From an uncultured bacterium (GTDB lineage Bacteria > Elusimicrobiota > Elusimicrobia > Elusimicrobiales > Elusimicrobiaceae), in contig CASFFZ010000002.1 of assembly GCA_949294095.1 (NCBI GenBank), positions 1 through 64,000 of the forward strand: a DNA stretch of 64,000 nucleotides. The letters are read 5' to 3'. The position numbers and the translations under genes were made by a program. The first letter of the stretch is position 1. Each line of letters opens with the position of its first letter. Below, piece by piece: positions 32,581-41,360 of the stretch. The notes beneath the pieces are model-generated. The model was given only the letters and a program-made list of their open reading frames with translations. It was not told the origin of the DNA and searched no databases.

Positions 32581-34029
32581 ATGGAACCGATTTTAACACA
32601 CAATCAGCTTTCTATTGAAAAATCCCGCCCCGGGCGGCGCGGCGTGCGGTTTGAACGGGCCCCAAAAACGGCTTCGGCGTATGTGCCGCAGGAATACTTG
32701 CGCAAAACGGCGCCCAAACTGCCGGAACTGTCCGAGTTTGAAACGGTGCGCCATTTTACGCGGCTTTCCGAACAGAACTATTGCTTGGACGGCGAGTTTT
32801 ACCCGTTGGGTTCTTGCACGATGAAATACAACCCCAAAGCCTATGATGCCTTAAGCGCGCTGGAAGGCTTTACCCAAATGCATCCGTTTGCGCCGGAATC
32901 TTCGGTGCAGGGCACTTTGGAAATGATGTATCACTTCCAGGAACTGCTTAAAAAAGTAACCGGGTTTGCCTCTTTTACGCTGCAGCCGGCGGCGGGCGCA
33001 CAGGGCGAGCTGACGGGGATTCTAACGGCGCGGGCCTATCACGACGCGCACAAAGATTTTAACCGCACGGAAGTCATCGTGCCCGACACCGCCCACGGCA
33101 CCAACCCGGCTACCGCCCATATGGCGGGCTATACGGTGGTGAACATTCCTTCCGCGCCGGACGGCTGCGTGGACAAAGAGGCTCTTCAAAAAGCCTTGTC
33201 GGACAAAACGGCCGTCGTGATGCTGACGGTGCCCAACACGGTGGGCCTTTTTGAAAAAGACATCCGCGAAATTGCCCAGATGGTGCATAAAGCGGGGGCG
33301 CTGTTTTATTTGGACGGGGCCAACTTCAACGCGTTGGCGGGCTTGGTCAAGCCGGCCGATTTGGGGGCGGATTTAATGCACGTCAACGTGCACAAGAGCT
33401 TTGCCGCCCCGCATGGCGGCGGCGGCCCGGGCGCGGGGCCGGTGGGCGCGGCGGCGCATGTGGCGCCGTTTTTGCCAAAACCGATTGTGGAATATAAAAA
33501 CGGCAAATATACGCTGACTGGCAAAATGCCCAAGAGCTTGGGCAAAATGAAAGCGTTTTACGGCAACATCGCCGTTTGCCTGCGCGGGTATTGCTACTTG
33601 CGTCAGTTTGACGACACTACCTTTAAAGAAATCGCCGAAAATGCCATTTTAAACGCCAACTATGTACGGGCGGCGCTGAAAGGCAAATTTAATGCGTTCT
33701 TTGACCGCACGTGTATGCACGAGTGCGTGCTGAGCATTCGCCCGGCCGATATGAACGGTGTGCATACGTCCGACATTGCCAAACGCCTGCTGGACTACGG
33801 GTTTTACGCGCCCACCATTTATTTCCCGCTGATTGTGCCCGAAGCGATGATGGTGGAGCCGACGGAAACCGAAAGCAAACAAATGCTGGACGCGTTTGTG
33901 GGGGTAATGGAAAAAATCTATGACGAAATCCAAACCGAGCCCCAAACGGTAAAAGACGCCCCGCACAGCCAATGCGTAGCCCGCATTGACGAAGTTTCCG
34001 CCGCCAGAGAACCCAACTTGCGTTGGTAA
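32581..34029 (+). CDS. gcvPB: Glycine dehydrogenase (P-protein) subunit 2
   Basis: A 482-residue PLP-binding half of glycine decarboxylase. The PLP lysine lies in MHVNVHKSFAAPHGGGGPG; TAHGTNPATAHMAGY and YPLGSCTMKYNPK are also conserved. The ATG at 32581 follows the gcvPA stop directly. The L-protein (dihydrolipoyl dehydrogenase) that completes the system is not in this window. Confidence 0.97.
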   Translation: MEPILTHNQLSIEKSRPGRRGVRFERAPKTASAYVPQEYLRKTAPKLPELSEFETVRHFTRLSEQNYCLDGEFYPLGSCTMKYNPKAYDALSALEGFTQMHPFAPESSVQGTLEMMYHFQELLKKVTGFASFTLQPAAGAQGELTGILTARAYHDAHKDFNRTEVIVPDTAHGTNPATAHMAGYTVVNIPSAPDGCVDKEALQKALSDKTAVVMLTVPNTVGLFEKDIREIAQMVHKAGALFYLDGANFNALAGLVKPADLGADLMHVNVHKSFAAPHGGGGPGAGPVGAAAHVAPFLPKPIVEYKNGKYTLTGKMPKSLGKMKAFYGNIAVCLRGYCYLRQFDDTTFKEIAENAILNANYVRAALKGKFNAFFDRTCMHECVLSIRPADMNGVHTSDIAKRLLDYGFYAPTIYFPLIVPEAMMVEPTETESKQMLDAFVGVMEKIYDEIQTEPQTVKDAPHSQCVARIDEVSAAREPNLRW

Positions 34030-34040
34030 AGGCGGTTCCG

Positions 34041-34103
34041 TCCGAATCGTCGGGCGGACAGAATTTAAAACGGTACGGCCTCCGTCCCCGCGGGCGGAGG
34101 CCG
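34041..34103 (+). other. Two GC hairpins between gcvPB and the lipoate ligase gene
   Basis: GTCCG (34040-34044) with CGGAC (34055-34059), then a perfect 9-bp stem CGGCCTCCG (34076-34084) / CGGAGGCCG (34095-34103). No T-run follows either, so they look like mRNA-stability or processing elements rather than terminators. The 82-base gap holds no gene. Confidence 0.5.
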
Positions 34104-34111
34104 CTGAAAAT

Positions 34112-34810
34112 ATGGATATTTTGCTGGCTTGCCCCCGATTGGACGTATTTGAACAAATGGCCTTGGACGAAACCCTGGTGCGGGTGCGCCCGCAGGCGGT
34201 AACGCTTCGGTTTTACCGCTGGACGCCCGGCCCGGCGGTTACGTTTGGCTACGCCCAATTTATAAGCGAAGTGCGCCGCACGCTGGAAAAACGCCGTTTT
34301 GTGGGCCCGTATGCCCGCCGCCCAACGGGCGGGGGAGTGGTTTTTCACGAAGGGGATTTAACGTTTTCTTTGGTGTTTGAGGCGCCGGGCCGCCCGGCGG
34401 ATATTTACAAAAATTTTCATACCCACATACACGCCCAGTTAAACCGCTTGGGCGAAAAGGGAGAGATTTTTGATAAAAATCTGCCCGCTTCGGCCTATGC
34501 GCCCAGCGTTAACCATACGGCCAGCGCGTGTTTTTCCAACCCGGTGGAAAACGACCTGTTAGCCGAAAACGGGCATAAAATTTTAGGGGGCGCATTGCGG
34601 CGTTTTGGCAATACGGTTTTATACCAAGGATCTTTGCAAGTGCCGCGCGCCCGCGAAAATCCCGCCTATAAACATGCCATTATTGCGGCGGTGCGTGCCT
34701 ATCTGGCGGCGGATTTGCATCCGCGCCGGGCCACCGAAGAATGGGTGCGGCAAGCAAAAGAATTGGCCCGCGCCCAATATCATACCCAGGCGTGGACGGA
34801 GAAATTTTAA
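34112..34810 (+). CDS. lplA: Lipoate-protein ligase A family protein
   Basis: A 232-residue protein of the LplA/LipB fold. RRPTGGGVVFHEGDLTFSLVF matches the ligase R-x-x-GGG-x-V-x-H motif, and GHKILGGALRRFGNTVLYQGSLQV carries the catalytic lysine (K in HKILGG). It probably attaches lipoate or octanoate to the GcvH encoded in the same operon. The start at 34112 is inferred from homology, as there is no strong binding site. It is shorter than E. coli LplA because it lacks the C-terminal domain. The stop overlaps the next gene by one base. Confidence 0.88.
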   Translation: MDILLACPRLDVFEQMALDETLVRVRPQAVTLRFYRWTPGPAVTFGYAQFISEVRRTLEKRRFVGPYARRPTGGGVVFHEGDLTFSLVFEAPGRPADIYKNFHTHIHAQLNRLGEKGEIFDKNLPASAYAPSVNHTASACFSNPVENDLLAENGHKILGGALRRFGNTVLYQGSLQVPRARENPAYKHAIIAAVRAYLAADLHPRRATEEWVRQAKELARAQYHTQAWTEKF

Positions 34811-35496
34811 TGGTTCGCTTGCTTAAACTTTTCATTGCGCTTTTGCTGCTTCCTACCGCGGTGTTGACGTTTGCCCAGACCGTGCGGATTTTGCTTACGG
34901 TTTTGGGGCAGCTGTCGGCGGCGGTCAGCTTTGTTGCCGGGCTGGTGGTGTACAGCGGGATCCATTACGGGTATTATAATTTTTCGCGTCCGTATGTTTT
35001 TGCGCACGAAATGACGCATGCTCTGGCGGCGCTGTTGTGCGGCTGCCGCATTAAAGACGTGTCCATCGGGCGCGACAGCGGATACGTGAAAATGGATCGC
35101 TGCAATGCATTTGTGGTGCTGGCGCCGTATTTTGTGCCGGCGTACGTGCTGGCGGCGGCGCTGGTGTATGTAATTGCGGATTTGTTTGTGGACGTGTCGC
35201 CTTACCGGCAAGTCTTTTTGTTTGTCATCGGGTTTTTTACGGCTTTTCATTTTATCCAAACGTTTAAGACCTTGTTTGAGGCCGACCAGCCCGATTTGAA
35301 ATTAGCCGGCGGGAAAGTGTTTTCGGTCGTGATGATTACGCTGGCCAATTTGGTGGTGCTGGCGGTGGTGTTAAAGGCGTTGTTTCCGGAAACGGTGTCT
35401 TTGCTGGAAGCGGGGAAAAATGTGCTGGCGGGAACCGTCAATGTATGGCGAATTATAGTAAACTATATAATGGAGAAAGCGATCAACGCGGCCTAG
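34810..35496 (+). CDS. M50-like membrane metallopeptidase
   Basis: A 228-residue integral membrane protein with about five hydrophobic segments. HEMTHALAALLCG, within the third segment, is an HExxH zinc motif embedded in the membrane, as in M50 (site-2-protease-like) families, and APYFVPAY follows where M50 enzymes have their second conserved block. Coupled to the lipoate ligase by TAATG. Substrate unknown; it may be only structurally related to intramembrane proteases. Four bases separate it from the AsmA-like gene. Confidence 0.72.
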   Translation: MVRLLKLFIALLLLPTAVLTFAQTVRILLTVLGQLSAAVSFVAGLVVYSGIHYGYYNFSRPYVFAHEMTHALAALLCGCRIKDVSIGRDSGYVKMDRCNAFVVLAPYFVPAYVLAAALVYVIADLFVDVSPYRQVFLFVIGFFTAFHFIQTFKTLFEADQPDLKLAGGKVFSVVMITLANLVVLAVVLKALFPETVSLLEAGKNVLAGTVNVWRIIVNYIMEKAINAA

Positions 35497-35499
35497 CAA

Positions 35500-37800
35500 A
35501 TGAGTAAAAAGAAAAAGAAAAAACGAAGCTTTTGGTCTTGGGTGTGGCGGTTTATCAAATCGTGCCTGGTGTTAAGCCTGCGCACGGTGTTGTTTACCGT
35601 GATGCTCCTGTTGCTGATTGCGGCGGGGCTGTGGCTGCTTTTCTTAAAAACGTTCAACGCCCAGCACATCAGCGAGCTGATTACGGAAGAACTGCAAAAA
35701 CGTTTAGACCGGCCGGTCATTATTTCTTCGTTGGATTTAAAATTTATCAACACGCTGGAACTCAAAGGCTTTTCGGTGGTGGATACCGAAGGCGCGCCGG
35801 GGTATGCGCTGCTGTCGGCCGATTCGGTTACCTTGCAGTTTAAATTGCTCCCGCTGTTAGACCAGCAGTTAATTATTGATGAGGTTTCCTTAAATTCGCC
35901 GCGTTTTAACGTTGTACGTTTGCCGGACGGCACCTATAACATCCCGCAGATCCGCACCCCGAAAGAACAGTCCGTCTATACCAGCGAACTGACGGGGCGC
36001 AAGTTGGCGGTCAGCGTAGAGGACTGGTCGGTACATAACGGGGTGCTGAGCTATAAAGATTTGGCTTCCGGCGTGTCGCACGCCATTTACGGGCTGAATA
36101 TGCATTTTGAACAGCTGCGTTTTAACGAGCTTTCGCGCTTCCGGGCGGAAATGATTTTGCGCAACAAATGGGGGGATAATATCTCCGATATGGAGATTAA
36201 GGGCACGGGGCATGTTAATTTTGCCAATTTTGATTGGAGCAAATTTGCCCTGCGCAGCTTGCGCACACAAGTGTTTTTATTCCAAAAACCGGTGGATTTA
36301 TTGATTGATTTGGATAATTTGCGCACGCCTTATTTTAATGTTCAGGCCGATGTGCCGGCGTTTGCAAGCAAAGATTTGTCGCTTTTCCACGAAAAAGAAC
36401 TGGGGTTTTCTATCCCCAAGGCGCAAATCAGCGCCCAGGGAAAGCTGGAGCAAGGTTACCGCCTCCTAACGCTTAGCGATGTGGCGGTTTCGGCGGAAGA
36501 TGTAAAAGTACAGGGCTCCGGCACGCTGGACTTTACCCAAACGCCTTTTACGGCCGATTTAACGGCCAGCACGGGGTGGTTTAATCTTTCCGACAAGCAT
36601 ACCTATTACCCCGCCCTTAGCCGGTATAAACTGACCGGCCAAGCCTCCGTTGCGGCACATTTGCAGCGGCAAAAAGGCAAATTTTCGCTGCCGCTTTTAA
36701 CCGTGCAAGGAAAAGATGTTTCGGGCTTGTTCTACGGTTTTAAGGCCGATAATATAGACGGCGAATTTCAGGCCAAACAAAATTTTTCCGACCTGTACGC
36801 CCGCACCACGGCGGGAAAAGCAACCGTGCATAAATCGGTGTTTGACAAGCTAAACCTGAGCGCCAGCTGGCGCAAGGGCAACTTATATGCCTATATTGCG
36901 TCCACCGAGCTGAACAAGGTGCCGTTTAAGCTGAGCCTGTCGGTCAATAATTTAAAAAGCGCCCGCCGCAAAATCCGCACGTCCATTTACTGGAAGGATC
37001 TGGATCCGCTGGCGTTTATTGATACGGTAAAAGATTTTGTAACGGTCATTACGCCGCTGCTTAAAAAGGGCGCCAAGTTTAAAGAGCCGGTGGAAGGAGA
37101 ACTGGCATGGCTGCGCAACTTCCGCGACCGGCTGCCCAAGTTTATGCCCAACTTTGCCGGCAACTTAACGGCGGATACGTTTTCCACCCAAGTCCTTTCC
37201 GGCAACCGCTTCAGCGCCGAATTTGATTTTACCGGCATGAGCGCCGGCATGCAAAACCTTTCCGGCCCGCTGGAAGCGCGCTTGGAGGGCGGCGTGATTC
37301 ACCAGATGGAAAAATTAGCCGAAGAACAGCAGGCGCTTAACATCACGTTCCAGCCGTTTATCCTGATGCACCGTATGGAACGGGCCGGAAGTTTTAAAGT
37401 GGGACAAGTGTTAAAAGACGTGCCGTTTACCGATATGGCGGTGTCGGTGGATTTTGACAAAGGCCGCATGCAAATTAATAACGCCTATACGGTGGGGCCC
37501 ACCATTTCGGCCGCGGTCAGCGGATGGACGGACTGGGTAAACGAAAATTTTGATATCATTATATGGACGATGTTTAACAATACCTCGCGTTCGGGCGCGT
37601 TGGCGGAAAACCTGACGGATGAATCGGGCAATCCGGCGCTGGCGTTTCGCGTGTCGTCTTCCATGCTAAAACCCAAGCTGGAAATGATGCGCGCCAAAAA
37701 AACCGGCCAAACCATCCGCGCCGCGCAGGAACAGGGGTTAAATACCAGTTTTAAAGCCGCACAGGAATTTATCCAAGGAGATTTTCATGCCAAGAAATAA
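35500..37800 (+). CDS. AsmA-like envelope protein
   Basis: A 766-residue protein with a basic cytoplasmic start (MSKKKKKKRSFWSW), one membrane helix (about 22-48) and a long periplasmic region. ISELITEELQKRLDRPVIISSLDLKFINTLELKGFSV is the AsmA N-terminal pattern, and the rest is beta-rich with an AsmA_2-like C-terminal region (FRVSSSMLKPKLEM). AsmA/TamB/YhdP proteins form bridge-like channels for lipid transport to the outer membrane, or modulate assembly there. The last 14 bases overlap pyrE. Confidence 0.85.
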   Translation: MSKKKKKKRSFWSWVWRFIKSCLVLSLRTVLFTVMLLLLIAAGLWLLFLKTFNAQHISELITEELQKRLDRPVIISSLDLKFINTLELKGFSVVDTEGAPGYALLSADSVTLQFKLLPLLDQQLIIDEVSLNSPRFNVVRLPDGTYNIPQIRTPKEQSVYTSELTGRKLAVSVEDWSVHNGVLSYKDLASGVSHAIYGLNMHFEQLRFNELSRFRAEMILRNKWGDNISDMEIKGTGHVNFANFDWSKFALRSLRTQVFLFQKPVDLLIDLDNLRTPYFNVQADVPAFASKDLSLFHEKELGFSIPKAQISAQGKLEQGYRLLTLSDVAVSAEDVKVQGSGTLDFTQTPFTADLTASTGWFNLSDKHTYYPALSRYKLTGQASVAAHLQRQKGKFSLPLLTVQGKDVSGLFYGFKADNIDGEFQAKQNFSDLYARTTAGKATVHKSVFDKLNLSASWRKGNLYAYIASTELNKVPFKLSLSVNNLKSARRKIRTSIYWKDLDPLAFIDTVKDFVTVITPLLKKGAKFKEPVEGELAWLRNFRDRLPKFMPNFAGNLTADTFSTQVLSGNRFSAEFDFTGMSAGMQNLSGPLEARLEGGVIHQMEKLAEEQQALNITFQPFILMHRMERAGSFKVGQVLKDVPFTDMAVSVDFDKGRMQINNAYTVGPTISAAVSGWTDWVNENFDIIIWTMFNNTSRSGALAENLTDESGNPALAFRVSSSMLKPKLEMMRAKKTGQTIRAAQEQGLNTSFKAAQEFIQGDFHAKK

Positions 37801-38365
37801 TATGGACGTGCTTTGCCTCCTGCAAGAACACGGAGCGATTTTGGAAGGCCATTTTGTAATGCCTTCCGGGTTTCACAGCCAAACCTATATTCAAACTTCC
37901 CTGCTCATGCAGCACCCTCATTTGGCGCAGCGCATTGCGGGGGCGCTTTCGGATAAATTTACCAAAAAAGCCGATGTGATTATGGCGCTGACGCCTTCGG
38001 ATTCGGTGCTGGCGCAGGAAGTGGCGCGCGCCCGCGGCGTACGCGCTATTTTTGCGTCCCGCGCCGAAAACGGCGAAATGCTGCTGAAACACAATTTCAC
38101 CATTAAAGAAGGGGAAAATGTGTTAATTGTAGACGATGTGGCCGTGTCCGGCCGCAAAATCAACAAGGCCATTGAACTCGTGGGCAAATTGGGCGGCAAT
38201 GTAATCGGCGTGGGCGTGATTGTAGACCGCTCGATGGGATACCTGCCGCTGGCCGTGCCGCTGAGGGCCTTGTTGTCGTACCCGATGCAAACGTTTGCCG
38301 CTAAAGAATGCCCGCTGTGCGCGGCGGGGCTGCCGTTTTCAACGCTGGAAGAGACGGGAAAATAA
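37787..38365 (+). CDS. pyrE: Orotate phosphoribosyltransferase
   Basis: A 192-residue phosphoribosyltransferase in the PyrE group: orotate + PRPP gives OMP. PRPP loop VLIVDDVAVSGRK, N-terminal GHFVMPSGFHSQTYIQ (the OPRT substrate block) and RAIFASRAENGEM are present. A C-terminal CPLCAAG pair is an addition seen in some anaerobic PyrE-like proteins. CCAAGGAGATTTTC gives a strong binding site inside the upstream gene. Confidence 0.9.
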   Translation: MPRNNMDVLCLLQEHGAILEGHFVMPSGFHSQTYIQTSLLMQHPHLAQRIAGALSDKFTKKADVIMALTPSDSVLAQEVARARGVRAIFASRAENGEMLLKHNFTIKEGENVLIVDDVAVSGRKINKAIELVGKLGGNVIGVGVIVDRSMGYLPLAVPLRALLSYPMQTFAAKECPLCAAGLPFSTLEETGK

Positions 38366-38385
38366 CAGGCAGAGGAATTTATCGT

Positions 38386-39558
38386 ATGATTGAAATTAAA
38401 CTCAAAGCCAAAGAAGAAAGACGCCTGCAGGCCGGGCATTGGTGGGTGTTTTCCAACGAAATTGACGGATTGGACACTTCGGTGGAACCGGGCACGCTGG
38501 TGCGGGTGCTTAGCCACGAAGGCAAACAGGCGGGCATTGGTTACTTTAACCCGCACAGCTTAATTTCGGTGCGCCTGCTGATGAAAGGCGAGGGCGAGCT
38601 GCCGGCGGATTTTGTATTTGAAAATTTAGATAACGCCTATTCGTACCGCAAAGAAATCGGCGTGCGCAAATACGGGCGGATGTGTTACGGCGAGGCCGAC
38701 CATATGCCCGGTTTGGTGATTGATCGCTACGGCGACGTGTTGGTAATAGACGTGCTGACGGCGGGCATGGAAAAATTAAAGCCGCAAATTACCAAAGCCG
38801 TCCAGAAAATTTTTAAGCCCAAAGGCATTTATTACAAAAACGACAGTTCTTTCCGCGCGCTGGAAGGACTGACCAATACGCCCGAAATCATCGGCGAAGT
38901 GCCGGAAACGGTGGAAATTGAAGAGAACAAAATAAAATACCTGGTTCCGCTGCGCGGCGGCCAGAAAACGGGTTTTTATTTTGACCAGCGCGAAAACCGC
39001 GAATTTTTAAAACCGTATTTTAAAGACAAACTGGTATTGGATTTGTATTGCTATATCGGGTCTTTCGGCCTGACGGCCGCCTTGGCAGGCGCCAGCCAGG
39101 TATGGGGGTGCGATTCTTCCGCCGCTGCCGTGGAGTGGGCCCAGAAAAACGCCGCGCTCAACGGCGTGGCCGACACGGTGGTTTTCCACCGCGACGATGC
39201 GGAGCGCCTTCTTTCCGCCCTCAAAAAAGGCGAACTTCCCGATCAGCCCGATATTGTGCTGTTGGATCCGCCGGCTTTCGTTAAAAGCCGCAAGGCCCTT
39301 CCGCAAGCGGTGGGGTTGTACGTCAAATTGGTTAAAATGGCCTTGGAAGGAATAAAAGCGGGCGGATACTTGGCCTTTTCCACGTGTTCGCACCATATTT
39401 CGCGGGAATTGTTTGTGGACATTATCCGGCAAGGGGTCAGCAAGTCGGGGCGGGAGGCCGTGTTGGTGGAACTGCGCGGGCAAGCCAAAGACCACCCGGT
39501 GCTGATTGGCATGCCGGAAACGGAATACCTGCATTTTGCGCTGATTCAACTGCGATAA
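38386..39558 (+). CDS. rlmI: Class I rRNA methyltransferase, RlmI type
   Basis: A 390-residue SAM-dependent methyltransferase with an N-terminal PUA domain (about 1-75) and a Rossmann domain. Motif I is LDLYCYIGSFGLTAALAGAS; motif IV LLDPPAFVKSRK; and FSTCSHHIS carries the conserved cysteine. The family methylates C1962 of 23S rRNA (m5C). AGAGGAATTTATCGT precedes the ATG at 38386. Last gene of the pyrE unit, followed by a terminator. Confidence 0.9.
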   Translation: MIEIKLKAKEERRLQAGHWWVFSNEIDGLDTSVEPGTLVRVLSHEGKQAGIGYFNPHSLISVRLLMKGEGELPADFVFENLDNAYSYRKEIGVRKYGRMCYGEADHMPGLVIDRYGDVLVIDVLTAGMEKLKPQITKAVQKIFKPKGIYYKNDSSFRALEGLTNTPEIIGEVPETVEIEENKIKYLVPLRGGQKTGFYFDQRENREFLKPYFKDKLVLDLYCYIGSFGLTAALAGASQVWGCDSSAAAVEWAQKNAALNGVADTVVFHRDDAERLLSALKKGELPDQPDIVLLDPPAFVKSRKALPQAVGLYVKLVKMALEGIKAGGYLAFSTCSHHISRELFVDIIRQGVSKSGREAVLVELRGQAKDHPVLIGMPETEYLHFALIQLR

Positions 39559-39577
39559 ACGCGCCTTGACAACATCT

Positions 39578-39606
39578 AAACCCGGCCGAAAGGCCGGGTT
39601 TTTTGA
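39578..39606 (+). terminator. Intrinsic terminator after rlmI
   Basis: Perfect 10-bp stem AAACCCGGCC / GGCCGGGTTT, GAAA tetraloop, T-run. Confidence 0.94.
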
Positions 39607-39612
39607 GGGGAA

Positions 39613-39642
39613 TTGTTTTGGCGGGGTTAATTATTGCATAAT
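39613..39642 (+). promoter_or_regulatory. Promoter of the secreted helical protein gene
   Basis: TTGTTT (39613-39618), 18-base spacer, CATAAT (39637-39642) preceded by TTG. The predicted start is near 39649, with GGGAGG (39665-39670) before the ATG. Confidence 0.55.
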
Positions 39643-39675
39643 GAAAAAAGAAGGTTCTTTGAATGGGAGGCGTGC

Positions 39676-40362
39676 ATGCGTAAAGTTTATTTTTTGTTAT
39701 TTGCTTTGATTTTTCTGTTTACGGTCGGTTTTGCCGGCGGCAACACCACCCGCGAAGCGACTTATAAGCGGCTGGTGCAGCAGCGGCAGGAATTGCTGGA
39801 GTGGGAAGTGGAACACCCGATGGCGCCTAAACTGGTGGCTATGTATAAGACGAAAGAAGCGCGGAATATACGCCGGCAGCTGTATCAAAATTTTTCCGAT
39901 TTGCGGCAACAGGAAATCAGCCAATTTAGAAAAGAACTTCGTGCGGAACTGCAAAAAACGCCCCAAGTTCCGTTTATTACGTTTAATACCCTGCCGCTTG
40001 AAAATTTAAAAAAATTAACCGCCAACAAAAAATTGTTGCTGGAATTTTTAAAAGCCTATCCGGACAATGCCGTCAATTTAACCGATGCGTATTTATTGCG
40101 TTTGTTCCAAGAGGATGAAGCCTTGGAAGAAATGATGACGTATTATTTGCTGTATCTGAAGACCTACCACGCCAATCCCGCGGCGACGAAGATTTCGGAC
40201 GAACAGGAAAAGTTATTAAATAATGCCTATCAAACGGGCAATATGCAGTTGGTGTATAAGCTGTTGTTTTCGTATGCGTCGGCCGGGCTGTCTCAGTCGC
40301 GCCGGATACTGGCGCAGCAATATGTGCGAAACTCTTTAGTAAGTGCGTTTAGTGCAAAGTAA
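39676..40362 (+). CDS. Secreted helical protein of unknown function
   Basis: A 228-residue protein with a signal peptide (MRKVYFLLFALIFLFTVGFAGG) and an almost entirely alpha-helical, charged mature part (for example RQELLEWEVEHPMAPKLVAMYK and LRQQEISQFRKELRAELQ). GGGAGG is five bases before the ATG. No domain recognised. It stands alone between a promoter and a terminator, so it is a single-gene unit, probably periplasmic. Confidence 0.75.
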   Translation: MRKVYFLLFALIFLFTVGFAGGNTTREATYKRLVQQRQELLEWEVEHPMAPKLVAMYKTKEARNIRRQLYQNFSDLRQQEISQFRKELRAELQKTPQVPFITFNTLPLENLKKLTANKKLLLEFLKAYPDNAVNLTDAYLLRLFQEDEALEEMMTYYLLYLKTYHANPAATKISDEQEKLLNNAYQTGNMQLVYKLLFSYASAGLSQSRRILAQQYVRNSLVSAFSAK

Positions 40363-40367
40363 AAATC

Positions 40368-40395
40368 AAAACCCCGCGTTTAAGCGGGGTTTTTG
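40368..40395 (+). terminator. Terminator after the helical protein gene
   Basis: Stem AAAACCCCGC (40368-40377) / GCGGGGTTTT (40384-40393) with a six-base loop and T-run. Confidence 0.93.
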
Positions 40396-40414
40396 TTAAA
40401 TCTGCATAAAGAAA

Positions 40415-40486
40415 TGCCGAGGGACAGGATCGAACTGTCGACACCCGGTTTTTCAGACCGGTGCTCTACCACTGAGCTACCTCGGC
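40415..40486 (-). tRNA. tRNA-Phe (anticodon GAA)
   Basis: A 72-base cloverleaf on the minus strand. Acceptor stem GCCGAGG / CCTCGGC; D arm GCTC-AGTGGTA-GAGC; anticodon stem CCGGT/ACCGG with loop CTGAAAA, giving GAA; T arm GACAG-TTCGATC-CTGTC; discriminator A. No encoded CCA, so a CCA-adding enzyme is needed. Confidence 0.96.
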
Positions 40487-40497
40487 ATTACCTAATT

Positions 40498-40526
40498 ATC
40501 ATACAAAATTTAAAAACCTTCGGCAA
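40498..40526 (-). promoter_or_regulatory. Promoter of tRNA-Phe
   Basis: Minus strand TTGCCG (40526-40521), 17-base spacer, TATGAT (40503-40498). The start would fall about five bases before the tRNA 5' end. A small GGCAA/TTGCC hairpin here may also end msrC transcription. Confidence 0.55.
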
Positions 40527-40557
40527 TATGCTTGCCATTCCAGACGGGGAACACGCT

Positions 40558-41028
40558 TCATAACGCGCTGTTTTGCTCAAACAAGCGCGCTATTTTTGCC
40601 AGATTTTCACAGTCTTCTTGGTCAAAGCGGTTTTTGACCGGCGCGTCTATATCCAATACGCCCCAAAGGGTTTTATTGTTAAAGACAGGGAGCACCACTT
40701 CGCTTTGGGAAGCGCTGTCGCAGGCGATATGCCCCGCAAAAGCATGTACATCCGGCACGCACCGTATTTTTCTCTCTTGGGCGGCGGTTCCGCATACGCC
40801 TTTTCCCAGGGGGATTCTTACGCAGGCGGGTTTGCCCTGAAACGGGCCCAGCACCAGCACGCCTTCTTTGAGCACGTAAAATCCGGCCCAGTTGACTTGA
40901 GGCAGCCCGTGATACAGAAGGGCGGCCAGATTGGCCATATTGGCCACGGGATCGCGCTCTATTTGCAGCAAGGCGTGGGCTTGGCGCAATAAATCGTTGT
41001 ATAGTTGTGTTTTGGAAACAGCGGTCAT
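40558..41028 (-). CDS. msrC: Free methionine-(R)-sulfoxide reductase
   Basis: A 156-residue GAF-domain protein of the fRMsr (YebR/MsrC) family, reducing free Met-R-sulfoxide. WAGFYVLKEGVLVLGPFQGKPACVRIPLGKGVCGTAA, VPDVHAFAGHIACDSASQSEVVLPV and GVLDIDAP are the family blocks, and the catalytic cysteines are Cys in KGVCGT, PAC and HIACD. There is no ribosome binding site: TGCTACAAT is an extended -10 whose hexamer ends six bases before the ATG, so the mRNA should be leaderless. It implies oxidative-stress repair in an otherwise anaerobic gene set. Confidence 0.94.
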   Translation of the reverse strand: MTAVSKTQLYNDLLRQAHALLQIERDPVANMANLAALLYHGLPQVNWAGFYVLKEGVLVLGPFQGKPACVRIPLGKGVCGTAAQERKIRCVPDVHAFAGHIACDSASQSEVVLPVFNNKTLWGVLDIDAPVKNRFDQEDCENLAKIARLFEQNSAL

Positions 41029-41034
41029 ACGGGT

Positions 41035-41043
41035 ATTGTAGCA
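41035..41043 (-). promoter_or_regulatory. Extended -10 promoter of msrC
   Basis: On the minus strand TGCTACAAT (41043-41035); the hexamer TACAAT occupies 41040-41035 and the ATG begins at 41028. The expected start coincides with the ATG. No clear -35. Confidence 0.62.
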
Positions 41044-41134
41044 AAAGCAATTTGATTATTGCGCATTGCTATCTAAAAGAAATATACTTTATGTATGGGT
41101 TTTTCGGGTATATCCCCGGGCCCACAGGAGAACT

Positions 41135-41341
41135 ATGCCAAGAATTGAAGTGGACGCCAACAAGTGCAAAGCTTGCTATTTATGCGTCAATGCCTGTCCC
41201 AAAAAATGTTTGGGCAAATCCAAAACGATCAGCAAAAAAGGATATTTCCCGGCGGAAATGGAACACCCGGAAAATTGCATCGGCTGCGCCATGTGCTACA
41301 TGATGTGCCCCGATATTGCCATTACGGTAATTAAAGAGTAA
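41135..41341 (+). CDS. korD: 2-oxoacid:ferredoxin oxidoreductase, ferredoxin subunit
   Basis: A 68-residue 2[4Fe-4S] ferredoxin-like delta subunit. The two clusters are CKACYLCVNACPKKC and CIGCAMCYMMCPDIA. CACAGGAGAACT precedes the ATG at 41135. First of four genes in D-A-B-C order, the usual arrangement of Kor/Vor enzymes. It accepts electrons from the TPP subunit and passes them to free ferredoxin. Confidence 0.94.
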   Translation: MPRIEVDANKCKACYLCVNACPKKCLGKSKTISKKGYFPAEMEHPENCIGCAMCYMMCPDIAITVIKE

Positions 41342-41360
41342 CGATTTAAGGATTTTAACT

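Noticed and set aside
40573-40992. Forward ORF of 139 codons over msrC
   Set aside because: The minus strand encodes a clear MsrC; the forward frame has no binding site or homology.
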